Below, one piece after another: positions 8,434-17,650 of a stretch of DNA of 38,055 nt. The stretch's first letter is position 1. Each line of letters begins with the position of its first letter. The position numbers and the translations under genes were made by a program. The notes under the pieces are model-generated. The model saw nothing but the letters and a program-made list of their open reading frames with translations. It had not been told where the DNA came from and did not search any database. The DNA comes from a virus, in the IMG/VR virus record IMGVR_UViG_3300043411_000411, positions 1 to 38,055 of that record. The stretch is one strand, 5' to 3'.

Positions 8434-9837
8434 TCAATACGCCAAAGGTTCAACGCGTGCCTCAAGGCGCGCAAATGATAGGTGGGCCTGACTATCTCCA
8501 CTGAAGCGTTGGATCCTCCAGTTGCGCATGCTTCCTTGCTGGAGCCATGACAGTCGTTTGGTACGATCGCCCTGCTTGCCGGCCTTGATGGTACGCAACT
8601 GGCTCCAGTTCTCACCATCAACCGAGTACGAGGTGCTGATCGCTGGGTCCTTGCCAAACTCAACGCGGCCCGTCAAGGCAACAAGCTCGAGCTCATGGAA
8701 GATAGCACCACGGCCTTCGTTGTACACGATCATCGTGCCAAACTCCCAGCGCACGTCATCGCCATAGTGGGACGAGATGTTCTCAACAAGGTATCCGTGG
8801 TTGCTGGTCGTTGGGTCACCGCATAGCCATTTGTTGTAGCACCAGACAAAGTTGCGCGCACGGTACTTGCTGAAACCTTCCAGACTAGAAGTCAGATGAA
8901 ACCAGACTGGTTCTTGGAGCTGCTGTGAGGCTGCAGCATCATAGACTATGGTTCGATCGGGCAAGTGGACATACAGGTGCTGATGGCTTTTGTCATTGCG
9001 GGCTTCGACAACACAGTGAGACAACTCCTCTTCCGTGTACTGGGCCAAGATCTGGTCGACTTCCATCGTTGCCACTTTGGCGGCACCAGCATTGGCACCG
9101 AGGTAGATCGATGGCGCCTCATTGCGCCCGCTGCCCACAAACGCGATCGTGTCAGCAAAGACGCAGCAGGCATACGTGCCAACAACGCCTTTCTGAACTT
9201 GAGCGCCTTCGATCCGCTGGAATGGAAAGAAGTCTCCACCAATGTTGTCAAAGACCTCAATGGTGTTGCGGTTCATGGCGTAGACCTCATTGCGCAGCTT
9301 GAGGAGTGCGACAACAGGATCAGGATCTGCTTCTGAGCTTCCGTACTTCAGTGGGTTGACGGCAAATGGGTTGTTGAGCTCAGTGACAATGAGGAACTTG
9401 CCATCAGTTGTCATGAAATACCCGTCGACCCACACAAAGTCTACAACGGTGCCGAGGTCGCTGTCATCGACGCGTGTGAGTGTGATGTTGTCGTAGTAGA
9501 ACAGACTGCCAGCTGACGAGATGGCCAATCGATCAAATGAGTAGTCAAACGTGACTGACAGGTTGTCGTTGTAGACATCGCCAAGCACGATTGTTGAGCC
9601 GTTTTCAGTAATGCGCACAAGGTTGCTGCCCATCACTCGGTAGCACTGGCCATTCCAATTGATGCCACCACGGTCAATGCCTGGACCGGTGCCCAACTGA
9701 GCAATGCCGTCAGCCGGGCGCAGGTATCCGTTGGAGATTCCCTGCTCCTTAGGCACTGGTACCATGTTGACGGGGTACGACGTACGGAAGTCTGGGCCTC
9801 CATCCGTGTAGACCCCGCTGAGGATCGGGATTTGCAT
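8434..9837 (-). CDS. Packaged DNA stabilisation / tail hub protein, P22 gp10-like
   Basis: 467 residues, almost the length of P22 gp10 (about 472), the hub protein that plugs the portal and carries the tailspikes. Several segments parallel gp10 as I remember it: SYPVNM near the start, VQKGVVGTY, ADTIAFV, APSIYLG, and YTEEELSHCVVEAR followed by HLYVHLPDRTIVYDA. AAGGAGA precedes the ATG. It is placed after the gp4-like gene and before the fibre, as expected for the connector, which is good evidence for a P22-type tail machine. Confidence 0.88.
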   Translation of the reverse strand: MQIPILSGVYTDGGPDFRTSYPVNMVPVPKEQGISNGYLRPADGIAQLGTGPGIDRGGINWNGQCYRVMGSNLVRITENGSTIVLGDVYNDNLSVTFDYSFDRLAISSAGSLFYYDNITLTRVDDSDLGTVVDFVWVDGYFMTTDGKFLIVTELNNPFAVNPLKYGSSEADPDPVVALLKLRNEVYAMNRNTIEVFDNIGGDFFPFQRIEGAQVQKGVVGTYACCVFADTIAFVGSGRNEAPSIYLGANAGAAKVATMEVDQILAQYTEEELSHCVVEARNDKSHQHLYVHLPDRTIVYDAAASQQLQEPVWFHLTSSLEGFSKYRARNFVWCYNKWLCGDPTTSNHGYLVENISSHYGDDVRWEFGTMIVYNEGRGAIFHELELVALTGRVEFGKDPAISTSYSVDGENWSQLRTIKAGKQGDRTKRLSWLQQGSMRNWRIQRFSGDSQAHLSFARLEARVEPLAY

Positions 9838-9846
9838 GTTGTCTCC

Positions 9847-10302
9847 TTAGCCGACGCGATACCAGGTTTTTGTGACGTCAGTGAAGCGCAGACGGAAGAA
9901 GGCATTGGCAGCCAAAGTAGTTGGCGCGCCAGTGACAGTTGATCCATTGCCCGACACAGTCAGAGTGGTCACAGCTTGGGTGCAGTTGACAAGTATCTCT
10001 TGGCGGTCAACGCAGTTGGCAACTGCAGGAAGGACCAGAGTGCCTGCAGCAAAGCCGGCCGTTGGCGTGAGCACCAGCCAGACACTATCAATGTCGTTGT
10101 TGACTTGAACGCTGAATGCTGTGGCACTTGGCGCGGCGAATTGAGTGATCTTGTCGTCAGCGGCAGTGATACCTTCTTGGAAGAAGGTCTTCAGCAGTGA
10201 AAGCGAGGCCTTGCGGGCATCGCCATTGTCCGACGAGTAGATGGGTATCTGGTCGCCTGGTTGGACCTGGTCGACGGCGGCAAGCTGATTGATTTGTGGC
10301 AT
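9847..10302 (-). CDS. Beta-rich structural protein, unknown
   Basis: A 151-residue protein beginning with a short segment resembling phage tail-fibre attachment peptides (AVDQVQPGDQIPIYSSDNGD), followed by an all-beta region ending FFRLRFTDVTKTWYRVG. That ending resembles small beta domains found on many phage fibre or head-decoration proteins. It lies between the gp4-like and gp10-like genes with a good AGGAGA site. P22 has no equivalent here. A minor tail or decoration protein is the best guess. Confidence 0.6.
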   Translation of the reverse strand: MPQINQLAAVDQVQPGDQIPIYSSDNGDARKASLSLLKTFFQEGITAADDKITQFAAPSATAFSVQVNNDIDSVWLVLTPTAGFAAGTLVLPAVANCVDRQEILVNCTQAVTTLTVSGNGSTVTGAPTTLAANAFFRLRFTDVTKTWYRVG

Positions 10303-10313
10303 GTGTGGTTCTC

Positions 10314-10796
10314 CTAGTTGAACTCGATTGGGCCGTCTTCACCTGCGAGCAGAGGATCGACTGGTCGACGAAGGAACGGATCGTCATAGACCCGCCATGG
10401 TTTGTTGCCAGCACCTGATGGCATAGTGCCTGGGAACTGCTGCTCAGGCGGCATGGCGGCACGAGACAGCAATGTGTCGTAGGCCATCTTGGCTGAGGCC
10501 TTGGTCTCCATTGCTACGGTCTTGCCAAAGCCAGGGGCAAGTCGAATGCCGAGATTCAAGTAGATGGCCTCATTGGCTGAATCAGGGACATTGGTCGCAG
10601 TGTCAAGGTCACCACTTTCAGGGCTTGACGCAATGGGGTAACCGAGCCGGATCCCTTTGGCGTTCCATGCCGCCATCATGGAGTCCAGCCGGTTTAGTGC
10701 ACTTTGCAGTTGGTCAGGAGTCAGGTCGAAGACGTAAGCCGCCAACCCGACTTCTTCGAAGGCCTGTGTGACGAATTGGCGCTTAGTCCAGCCCAT
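10314..10796 (-). CDS. Head-tail adaptor / tail accessory factor, P22 gp4-like
   Basis: 160 residues, matching P22 gp4 (about 166), the first protein to assemble under the portal. The N-terminus WTKRQFVTQAFEEVGLA and the following helix DQLQSALNRLDSMMAAWNAKG are characteristic of this adaptor family, as is a later GIRLAPGFGKTVAMETKASA segment. AAGGAGT precedes the ATG, and the start lies two bases after the upstream stop. P22 gp4 also has muramidase activity; I cannot assign catalytic residues here. Confidence 0.85.
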   Translation of the reverse strand: MGWTKRQFVTQAFEEVGLAAYVFDLTPDQLQSALNRLDSMMAAWNAKGIRLGYPIASSPESGDLDTATNVPDSANEAIYLNLGIRLAPGFGKTVAMETKASAKMAYDTLLSRAAMPPEQQFPGTMPSGAGNKPWRVYDDPFLRRPVDPLLAGEDGPIEFN

Positions 10797-10798
10797 GA

Positions 10799-11125
10799 TT
10801 ACTCCTTGGCGAGTGCTTTGGTGATTGAGGCGCTGAGTTCAGCGTCAGTCGTCTTCTTGCCAAACTGGATGCCCAGCTCTTTGGCCTTGGTCTCGAGCTC
10901 AGCACGAGTTGCCGGCGCGTTATCAGACTTCGCCACAGGGTTGTCGTGAGCATCGATAGCTTCAGGCAACGTAGTGAACCAACCGTCAGCCAACTTGGCA
11001 TCGAGCTCTTCCTGGTCATTGGCAGCGGTGTAGTCGTAGGTGCCGCCAGCGCGAGAATGTGGGCCATGACCCTTGTAGACGAGCGTGGGGAACTGGTCGT
11101 CGGCAGTTTGAACTTCTTCAGTCAT
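10799..11125 (-). CDS. Small virion-module protein with C-terminal HeH/LEM-like motif
   Basis: 108 residues from the ATG at 11125, which has GAGG eight bases upstream; a longer frame back to 11188 overlaps the terminator hairpin and has no better site. Residues about 15-50 contain KGHGPHSRAGGTYDY, a short segment that recurs in phage structural clusters. The C-terminal 36 residues (TRAELETKAKELGIQF, then TTDAELSASITKALA) form a helix-extended-loop-helix pattern like HeH/LEM domains, which bind nucleic acid or protein. It lies between coat and adaptor, and its exact role is unknown. Confidence 0.68.
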   Translation of the reverse strand: MTEEVQTADDQFPTLVYKGHGPHSRAGGTYDYTAANDQEELDAKLADGWFTTLPEAIDAHDNPVAKSDNAPATRAELETKAKELGIQFGKKTTDAELSASITKALAKE

Positions 11126-11157
11126 TTTGGTGTCCTCAGGTAGATTGATCAACAGGT

Positions 11158-11184
11158 TGAAGAAAGGGGCCGAAGCCCCTTCCC
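11158..11184 (-). terminator. Rho-independent terminator after the coat gene
   Basis: On the minus strand AAGGGGC, a TTCG tetraloop and GCCCCTT (11164-11181) form a perfect 7-bp stem followed by TTTCTTC. It lies just after the coat gene stop and probably attenuates transcription so that coat is made in excess of the tail genes. Confidence 0.8.
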
Positions 11185-11193
11185 TCAATCAGC

Positions 11194-12468
11194 TTAGGTT
11201 TGGCTGAACATCATGATGCCGGCCATTTCAGGCTGCTTGCACACGACACCGAAGAGAGTGTCCAAGCGGTACTTGGTCTTCATCGTGTTGATGTCGTAGA
11301 ACTTCTGCATGACCAGCTCGATGCCCTGATCAGTGGAGGCGCGCATCACTGCGGTGCCAGCATCGGACGGGACAGCGTAACGGCCAGGCAGGATTTCCAG
11401 AGCGTCCTTCTGCCAGAAAGGGTTCTGGTAACCGGCGACAGTGTTCAAGAACACGATGGCCGAGGTCGCAGACTTGGTGTTCACCACGCAGTTCTGGTAC
11501 TGGGCCGAAGCGTCGTTGGCCACCTGGTTGCTGATGATCGGCGGGCTGATGACCATCGTGGTGCCGTTGGTGATGCTGATGACACGGAAGGTCTTCAACT
11601 GGCCAGTGTCGCCCTTGGTGATGGCGTGCACGCTGTTCACACCAGCGATCGTGAAGGCGTCACCAGCAACCACGTTGGTAGTTGCAGAGACGGTCACGGT
11701 CTGGTAGCGGTTGTCAACGTTGATCTTGCCGCCCACGGAGGTGCTCGTGGCCTTGGGGATGTAGTAGTTGACGGCAGCGTCCAGGGTGCTGATCGTCAGA
11801 CCTGCACCGCCGGCTGCAGCCACCTTGCGGTTGGCGTAGTCCAGCTTGTACGTGTCGAACGAGGCGATCATGCCGACGTAGGCGCGACGGTAAGCTTCTT
11901 TGGGCAGGTCAGTCACGTTCTGACGACCAGCCAAGTTGCTTGCAATGCCGTTGTAGTCGCGCGTGCTGAGAGCCAGGCAGCGGTCGTACGAAGGCACGCC
12001 GATCTCATTGAACACTGCTTCGCACTGGGTCACGTCATCAAAGCCGGTAGCAGCAGCGGAACGCTTCACAAACAGGGTACCTTGTGCAGATGCCACGTTC
12101 ATGAGTGCCACGTTGATGTCGCTTGCCAGCTTCTGCTTGGCGCTGTCGCCCAGACGACCTTCTTGCAATGCGTCACGCAGCTCCTTGGCGTTCAAGGTCC
12201 AAGGCACAGTCTTGCTGAAACCCAGGGTGGCTGGCACAGAGAGCTGGACCATGTCCTTGTACAAGGAGGAGATGTCAGTACCAGGTGCGCCGTCAATCGA
12301 GTTGGCGATGTACGGCTGAGGACGCCAGATGGTGTCTTGTGAACGTTCCATCTCAGTGGAGTCCGCCGTGTAGGTAGCAACGTTGCGGCTCAGGACCAAG
12401 GCGTCATTGAAGCCTTCGAGGATGTCTTCGAACGCGACGCGTTCTTCTTTGGAAAATGCATTTGCCAT
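11194..12468 (-). CDS. Major capsid (coat) protein, P22 gp5-like
   Basis: 424 residues against about 430 for P22 coat, an HK97-fold protein with an inserted Ig-like domain. The segment KINVDNRYQTVTVSATTN is nearly the same as the P22 equivalent as I remember it, and the N-terminal part (MERSQDTIWRPQP) also parallels P22. It is preceded by scaffold and followed by a terminator, and AGGAG precedes the ATG. It should form the icosahedral shell. The long opposite-strand open frame over this gene is a composition artefact. Confidence 0.93.
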   Translation of the reverse strand: MANAFSKEERVAFEDILEGFNDALVLSRNVATYTADSTEMERSQDTIWRPQPYIANSIDGAPGTDISSLYKDMVQLSVPATLGFSKTVPWTLNAKELRDALQEGRLGDSAKQKLASDINVALMNVASAQGTLFVKRSAAATGFDDVTQCEAVFNEIGVPSYDRCLALSTRDYNGIASNLAGRQNVTDLPKEAYRRAYVGMIASFDTYKLDYANRKVAAAGGAGLTISTLDAAVNYYIPKATSTSVGGKINVDNRYQTVTVSATTNVVAGDAFTIAGVNSVHAITKGDTGQLKTFRVISITNGTTMVISPPIISNQVANDASAQYQNCVVNTKSATSAIVFLNTVAGYQNPFWQKDALEILPGRYAVPSDAGTAVMRASTDQGIELVMQKFYDINTMKTKYRLDTLFGVVCKQPEMAGIMMFSQT

Positions 12469-12493
12469 GATTGGCTCCTATTTCAATGTGGGT

Positions 12494-13390
12494 TTACTTG
12501 GCTGCTTGCTTCGACTTCTTGTACTGGATGACTTTGGTGAAGTCACCAGACTTTGCCGCCTCAGTGCGCAGCCGCTCGAGGGTTGAGTCCACAGTTCCAG
12601 ACTTGTTGCCAGTTCCCTGGACAGTGCGTTCCGGCGCTGTGGCTGCTTTGCGTTGCGTAACTTTCAATTGAGTCTCCAGTTTAGCCACCGCGAAAGCAAA
12701 TTTCACGGGGTCGGTGATGGTCGAGATTTCCTTTGCCTTCTTCGGGTTCTTGCCCAGCGCGTAGATGACCAGTGCGGGGTTCTCAGCTCCTTGCAGCACG
12801 ATGCCTTGCTGTGTGACGTTGAAGACGTCCTGGGCTACTGCCTCGGCATCATCAAAGTCCTTGACCTTCAGCTCAGCTTTCGCTTTGCCGTAGGAGTCCA
12901 GTTTGGCCTGCCAAGCTTTCTGCTGTTCCTTCTGGGCAGCTTCAGCTTGAGCGGCAGCTTGGTCGGCGTCACGTTTCCGATCGTACCAGGCTGTCAGTGC
13001 TTGCTCGAACTTCTCAGTGTCGTAGTCGTGGTCTTCGAGAGTGGGCTTCTTACCCAGGGCTGCCGGCTTGGTCTCAGCTGCCTTGGTGGTGTTAAGCTTG
13101 TCTTCCAGTTCACGGATGCGACGCTTGTCCTCGCGGTTGGTCTTGCGCAGTTCACGAACCCATTCAGGCGCATGAGCCTCTTCCTCGGTGGGCGGCGTTT
13201 CCTCACCAATGGTTACCACAACATCATCTGACTCAGTGGCAGTTTCCTGGGCGCCTTCACCTTCGTTGTCATCGGACTGGGTTTCGCCGGTGCTACCGTC
13301 TTCGCCCTCGCCGTCCACAACCGTGGTTTCGTCTTCCAAGGTTACCACCTCATCATCTGTCGTTGCTTGACCGTCTGCCTTTTTACTCAT
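12494..13390 (-). CDS. Scaffolding protein
   Basis: 298 residues from the ATG at 13390, chosen because GGGG lies eight bases upstream; ATGs at 13396 and 13408 in the same frame are alternatives. The first 80 residues are very acidic and disordered (runs of D, E, T and S). A charged helical middle follows (RELRKTNREDKRRIRELEDKL and an Ala/Gln/Lys coiled coil), and it ends with a basic helix, DFTKVIQYKKSKQAAK. P22 scaffold (303 residues) has the same layout, with its C-terminal basic helix-turn-helix binding coat. It directs procapsid assembly and is not expected in the mature virion. Confidence 0.88.
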   Translation of the reverse strand: MSKKADGQATTDDEVVTLEDETTVVDGEGEDGSTGETQSDDNEGEGAQETATESDDVVVTIGEETPPTEEEAHAPEWVRELRKTNREDKRRIRELEDKLNTTKAAETKPAALGKKPTLEDHDYDTEKFEQALTAWYDRKRDADQAAAQAEAAQKEQQKAWQAKLDSYGKAKAELKVKDFDDAEAVAQDVFNVTQQGIVLQGAENPALVIYALGKNPKKAKEISTITDPVKFAFAVAKLETQLKVTQRKAATAPERTVQGTGNKSGTVDSTLERLRTEAAKSGDFTKVIQYKKSKQAAK

Positions 13391-13455
13391 TTTCATGACC
13401 CCATTCAAAACTCACCCATTAAAGCGGCTGGGTGGAAACCGCATAAGCAAGGATC

Positions 13456-15534
13456 TTACAGTGGAATGCCGTTCTGTGATACAGTTTCGGCCCCTTGTGG
13501 CTGGACTTGGCCCAAACCACCGAACTTTTCAATGACCTCCATGGCCTGGCGCTGTTCTGCCGAGTCCACATCAGACAAGGTCTTCATGGTTTTGGCCTTC
13601 GTTTCGTCAGCCTGAGCCACCGTGAGGATGGTCTTGGCGCGTGCCTGTGTGGCGTTAGCGCTGGCTTCGTCGGCCGCTGCCTGCAGGTACTGGGTATTCG
13701 GATCAGGCTTCTGGTTGGTCTGCTCGTCAGCCATGGCTTGTTGTTCTTCCTCTGTGGGCTTGACAACGCCAAGGCGAAGCAGCTTCTTGCGGAAGTAGTC
13801 GCGCACCTCAGTGATGCCCTCGCCTTCCATGTTCATCATGGCCATGGCGCCCAGGACCTGCTTGGTCTCAGCGTCATCGGTCAGAGAAGCCATGCCAGTC
13901 AGAGCGCGGACGGTGGCAGCACGCTTGCTCGAAGACGATGGACCCACATCCACATTGACGTCGAACTCGGCTTGAGACAGGTCGTTCTCAGTTTCAATCT
14001 CGCCCTTGTCGTTGACCACAGGTTTGGCCAGCTCGACAGACTGCATCTCGTTTTGTGGGCCAATGGACTTCATCTTGCGGCCTTCTTCGACCAGCACGTC
14101 GCGAGCCATGCTCAACCAGATTTCACCTGAGCGCTTGATGGCCTTGCTCATGTTGCTCATGTAGATGAAGGTCTGCATGTCAAGCTTGTTCTGCACGAGC
14201 TCAACTGCTTTGCCACTGATGTTGGGCTGAAGCTCTTCGCCTGCCTGCTGGTTGCCCAAGAGGTCTTGCATGTCCTGTTCGGTAATCTGCAGCAGAGCAG
14301 CCAAGGCCTGAGGGATCTGAGGCGGTTTGGTGTAACCGATCGGACCAGAGATGGCCTGCTGGCCGTTGGCATCGGTGATGGGGTTGACCAGCAAGTAGGG
14401 ATAGTTCTTGATGTTATCGTCAGCCCACATCATCTGGTGACCAGCAACCTGCTCAGGCGTCAGGATCGGTTTTTCAACCGAGGACAGGGCGCTGATCTCA
14501 CCGAGCTTCGACAACTGCATGTTCTTCAGGCGCTGAGCGTCCTTGGCCAAGCGGACATGGCCCATGCAGCGTTCCACGTTGTCGACGAACCAGCGCTTGC
14601 CGTACATGGGCACAATGGGGATGCACTTGCCGGCGATGTGGCCACAGTCTTCGAGGATCTTGGCGCCTGACAGGATGTACTTGCGCACACGGCGACGCTT
14701 GATGTTCTTCTGGCGAACCTCACGGCTGCCAACAGCAAGCAGGCGTTCTTCCAAGGTCTCATCAGCCTCGAAGTCAGCATCCTTGTAGCGCTCCTCATCG
14801 CCGTTCAGGGTTTCCCAGACGTAGACGGTCTCGCGTGTTTCCTCGACGCGGTAGTACTCGGCCACAAAGACGACGTCAGGCGTCAACCAGTCGAATTCAT
14901 ACTGATGGACTTCCTTCGGACACGAGGCAGGATCATCGCCCCACTCATCCTTGTAGGCTTGGCGCGTCATGGACGTGATGACGAAGCAGCGCTTGGCATC
15001 TGCCTTATCTTGGCGCTTGGCGTTCAGGTCGAAGAACACAGACGAGTCGGCATCGAAGATCGGCTCAATGCGGATGCGTTGCTTCTCGTCCTCTTCATCC
15101 TCTTCATTCTCATACACGGTACGCAGACGCCACGCACCAAAGCCGCCAGCCACACCTTCCTCGAAGGCGTTGTCGTAAGCTTCTTCAGCACCGCTGTCCT
15201 GCTCGTCAGCACGGTACAGGCCGTCGCATGTGTCAGCCAGCTTGTCGTACTCCTTGCCTTCCTTGCTCACAAAGTCGACAGTGATGCGGTTGTTGCGGTA
15301 CTCGTTGATGATGCGGATGACGGCCAAGTGGATCTTGTTGACCTCGAACTTGGGCTTGTTCTCGAACTGCTCGCCCAGCGGACCTTCCCACTGAGCACCT
15401 GCAATCGAGTAGAAGCGTCGGTCTTGGAGGCACTGCAGTCGCTCATCGCGCAGGGCAGATTGGATGTTGTCAAACTCAGCGAGCGCCTCCTGGTGGATGG
15501 CAGCAAGTCGTTGCTCTTTGGTTGGTCGGGCCAT
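13456..15534 (-). CDS. Portal protein, P22 gp1-like
   Basis: 692 residues; P22 gp1 is about 725. It forms the dodecameric ring through which DNA enters and leaves. The N-terminal pattern QDRRFYSIAGAQWEGP followed by VNKIHLAVIRIINEYRNNR is typical of this family, where an asparagine- and arginine-rich helix follows the first tryptophan motif. It also has an acidic 'NEEDEEDEKQR' segment, and the last 150 residues are Gln/Ala-rich, suggesting a C-terminal helical barrel as in P22. AAGGA precedes the ATG, nine bases after the terminase stop. Confidence 0.9.
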   Translation of the reverse strand: MARPTKEQRLAAIHQEALAEFDNIQSALRDERLQCLQDRRFYSIAGAQWEGPLGEQFENKPKFEVNKIHLAVIRIINEYRNNRITVDFVSKEGKEYDKLADTCDGLYRADEQDSGAEEAYDNAFEEGVAGGFGAWRLRTVYENEEDEEDEKQRIRIEPIFDADSSVFFDLNAKRQDKADAKRCFVITSMTRQAYKDEWGDDPASCPKEVHQYEFDWLTPDVVFVAEYYRVEETRETVYVWETLNGDEERYKDADFEADETLEERLLAVGSREVRQKNIKRRRVRKYILSGAKILEDCGHIAGKCIPIVPMYGKRWFVDNVERCMGHVRLAKDAQRLKNMQLSKLGEISALSSVEKPILTPEQVAGHQMMWADDNIKNYPYLLVNPITDANGQQAISGPIGYTKPPQIPQALAALLQITEQDMQDLLGNQQAGEELQPNISGKAVELVQNKLDMQTFIYMSNMSKAIKRSGEIWLSMARDVLVEEGRKMKSIGPQNEMQSVELAKPVVNDKGEIETENDLSQAEFDVNVDVGPSSSSKRAATVRALTGMASLTDDAETKQVLGAMAMMNMEGEGITEVRDYFRKKLLRLGVVKPTEEEQQAMADEQTNQKPDPNTQYLQAAADEASANATQARAKTILTVAQADETKAKTMKTLSDVDSAEQRQAMEVIEKFGGLGQVQPQGAETVSQNGIPL

Positions 15535-15543
15535 GGTGGTTCC

Positions 15544-16872
15544 TTAACGGTTGAAATGATGGGTGGACGCGATCGGCTTGGCATCGACGTTCGGGCGGTC
15601 AGGACGCAGCGGCCACTCATGGTCAACGCAGTAGCCGATGGCCGTCGTGATGTGCTGGTAGTCGCTGTCTTCTTCGAGGAAGGTGCTGCCCTTCTTGATC
15701 TGCACGGTGGCCAGACCCTTGTGGGCGTACTTCGCCTTGTCGATGTTCACAAAGAGACTGGTCTGGCCGGCAGCGTTCCTGATCTTGGCACGCACAGAAT
15801 TCTGACGGTCCTTGATGGCAGGAGCAGCGGGCTTGACACGACGTTCGACCTGCCAGTTGTTGGCGCGGAGTACTTGCTCCATCTCGGTGTAGTCAGATGC
15901 GTGACCATGCTTCTCGCCAGCTCTGCCTGCAGGATCCCCGTAGATGATGACCTTGCGGTTGGCATGGTTCTTGTACTTCTCAACGAACTCGATGGCCGAC
16001 TGGCGCGACGTTGCACTGGTCAGGATGATCTCGTCAAGGATGTAGAAGTCATTGCCACGACGGACTCCAATGCCTGAGCTCATGGGCGTGAAGTTGAAGT
16101 CATGGTGCCACATGATTTGCTCATGGCTCTTGATGACTTCCTTCGTGTAGTTCCAAGGACCATAGTCCTCATACACTCGGCCCGATGCAGTCTCGAAGCT
16201 GGCCTCATACTCCTGCCGGTACTGACGGGGCGACATGCGACGCTTGGCGGCCTCGATCACGTCAGGTGGGAGAATGTCTGACGACATCCACGTGTAGAGC
16301 TTCCAGTCAGGATCATTCGAGGTGCGAGCGTACTCAGCCATCTCGTAGTAGTGATTCAGGCCGTCAGGAACCCCGATCAACCAGCACCATGGACGGTAGC
16401 CTGGCTTCAGTGGGTTGAACGTGTCGAGTGCGGGGCTGATGTTCTCTTGCCAAGCGCCTTCACGCACGTCTGCAATCTCATCGATGACCCCGCCAATCCA
16501 GAGCACGCCTTCCATGCGCTGAGGTTGGTCAAGACCGACGAGGCTGATGGTGCTGCCGTTGGGCAGACGGATCTGAAGTTCGGACTCACTGACTGAGCGG
16601 TCGCCAAGGACTGACGTGAAGCAGAGACGCTTGAGGTCGGTCCAGTAGATCCGCTTGACTTGGTCCCGGGTTGGTGCAGCAACGAAGTAAGGTCCTGGTT
16701 CACGCATGGCCTCACGCACCACGAAGCGCTTGGCCCTTTCAGTCTTGCCTGATCGGCGCCCCGCTGGGACCACCTTGAACCGCACTTTGTCATTGACCAG
16801 GGCAGTCTGCACAGAGTGCTCAGTCAGTGGGTACCACCGCTCCATGTCCTTTTGATGGGAGAGGTCAATCAT
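15544..16872 (-). CDS. terL: Terminase large subunit (packaging ATPase/nuclease)
   Basis: 442 residues. The ATPase domain has Walker A GRRSGKT (38-44), Walker B hydrophobics ending in D131-E132 (WIGGVIDE) and a coupling motif LIGVPDG. The C-terminal nuclease domain shows an RNase-H-like first acidic motif near HHDFNFTPMSSG and a second, IYGDPAG. It cuts concatemers and pumps DNA into the procapsid through the portal. The start overlaps the small terminase stop by four bases (ATGA), so the two are translationally coupled. Confidence 0.95.
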   Translation of the reverse strand: MIDLSHQKDMERWYPLTEHSVQTALVNDKVRFKVVPAGRRSGKTERAKRFVVREAMREPGPYFVAAPTRDQVKRIYWTDLKRLCFTSVLGDRSVSESELQIRLPNGSTISLVGLDQPQRMEGVLWIGGVIDEIADVREGAWQENISPALDTFNPLKPGYRPWCWLIGVPDGLNHYYEMAEYARTSNDPDWKLYTWMSSDILPPDVIEAAKRRMSPRQYRQEYEASFETASGRVYEDYGPWNYTKEVIKSHEQIMWHHDFNFTPMSSGIGVRRGNDFYILDEIILTSATSRQSAIEFVEKYKNHANRKVIIYGDPAGRAGEKHGHASDYTEMEQVLRANNWQVERRVKPAAPAIKDRQNSVRAKIRNAAGQTSLFVNIDKAKYAHKGLATVQIKKGSTFLEEDSDYQHITTAIGYCVDHEWPLRPDRPNVDAKPIASTHHFNR

Positions 16873-17237
16873 ACTGGAAGTTTCTCCGCAATGGCTTTCA
16901 ATGTCTCGGACACAGCGTCAGAGTTGCCAGTCACTGAGACGGTTTGCACTGCAAGCTTGGGCGCATAGAACGGAGATGCGGCCTTGGCAGCATCAATGCG
17001 CGTGGGAAAGTCTGCGTAGATCTCTTCTTCCACAAGGTCACGGCTGACTTCTTTGCCGTTCTTGTCGTACTTCACAACCCAACGTTTGTGCTTGATGCCC
17101 TCACCACGACTGACTTGCAGCAACCACTCATGTGGGAGCAGCCCAGTTTCCATGGCGGCTTGTTTGGCCTTTGCTGTGACTTTCGAAAGTGCACCTTTTG
17201 GGCGACCGGCCCCTGGTTGTCGTCCACCACCTGCCAT
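16869..17237 (-). CDS. terS: Terminase small subunit
   Basis: 122 residues. The N-terminus RQPGAGRPKGALSKVT is an AT-hook-like basic motif common in phage small terminases and their DNA-recognition tails. A helical segment follows, and the C-terminus is SDAVSETLKAIAEKLPV. GGAG lies about seven bases before the ATG at 17237. It is the first gene of the leftward operon and overlaps terL by ATGA. It should recognise the pac site and load TerL; the pac site cannot be identified here. Confidence 0.8.
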   Translation of the reverse strand: MAGGGRQPGAGRPKGALSKVTAKAKQAAMETGLLPHEWLLQVSRGEGIKHKRWVVKYDKNGKEVSRDLVEEEIYADFPTRIDAAKAASPFYAPKLAVQTVSVTGNSDAVSETLKAIAEKLPV

Positions 17238-17285
17238 AATTCAACTCCACAGAAGATTCGGAGATAGGAAATCTCGGATGGTGGG

Positions 17286-17314
17286 ATCGTAAACTGTTTC
17301 ACCTCTGGCGTAAA
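17286..17314 (-). promoter_or_regulatory. Candidate leftward (late operon) promoter
   Basis: On the minus strand TTTACG (17309-17314) and TACGAT (17286-17291) are 17 bases apart, pointing at the terminase genes. The CAGTTTACG word occurs twice here, once at the -35 and once straddling the -10. The -35 matches that of the rightward promoter at 17651. The -10 is only 4 of 6. Confidence 0.5.
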
Positions 17315-17356
17315 CTGCTCTATCACATGTGGGAACTGTTGTACATCACCTCTATG

Positions 17357-17395
17357 GCCGCTACACATCTGCTGCGGCGTAGCCTGTGTAGCGGC
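17357..17395. repeat. 11-bp inverted repeat with third half-site
   Basis: GCCGCTACACA (17357-17367) and TGTGTAGCGGC (17385-17395) are perfect inverted copies with a 17-base spacer. TGTGTAGCG recurs directly at 17398-17406. It may be an operator or an origin element; there is no U-tract, so it is not a terminator. Confidence 0.7.
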
Positions 17396-17467
17396 AATGT
17401 GTAGCGACCTAAGTACTTGATTTATAAGGACTTCTACAGATACTACAGATTATTCTTACTTTTCTAT

Positions 17468-17490
17468 AGAAGAAGAAGAAGAAGAAGAAG
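17468..17490. repeat. AGA trinucleotide microsatellite
   Basis: Seven perfect AGA units plus AG, inside a purine-rich stretch that continues to about 17520. Nothing is translated across it. Such tracts unwind or bend easily, and copy number can vary by slippage. Confidence 0.85.
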
Positions 17491-17650
17491 TAGATATAGA
17501 GAGAAGAGAGAATAGAGAATGGTGTAGCTGAGCATAATCTGTAGCGGGAGCCCAGATGCGTAGCGCGAGCAGCAAAGTGAGCTAAGTGGTTGATTCTGAA
17601 CGGCTTTCTTCACAGTGTAGTCAATGTTCTACTCGGCGTGTAATCCATTG

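Noticed and set aside
11200-12342. 380-codon opposite-strand frame over the coat gene
   Set aside because: His/Val/Asp-rich composition is typical of antisense reading of a biased gene; no ribosome site, and the coat gene is certain.
14905-16077. 390-codon opposite-strand frame over portal and terL
   Set aside because: Crosses two certain genes, no motif, no ribosome site; shadow of codon bias.
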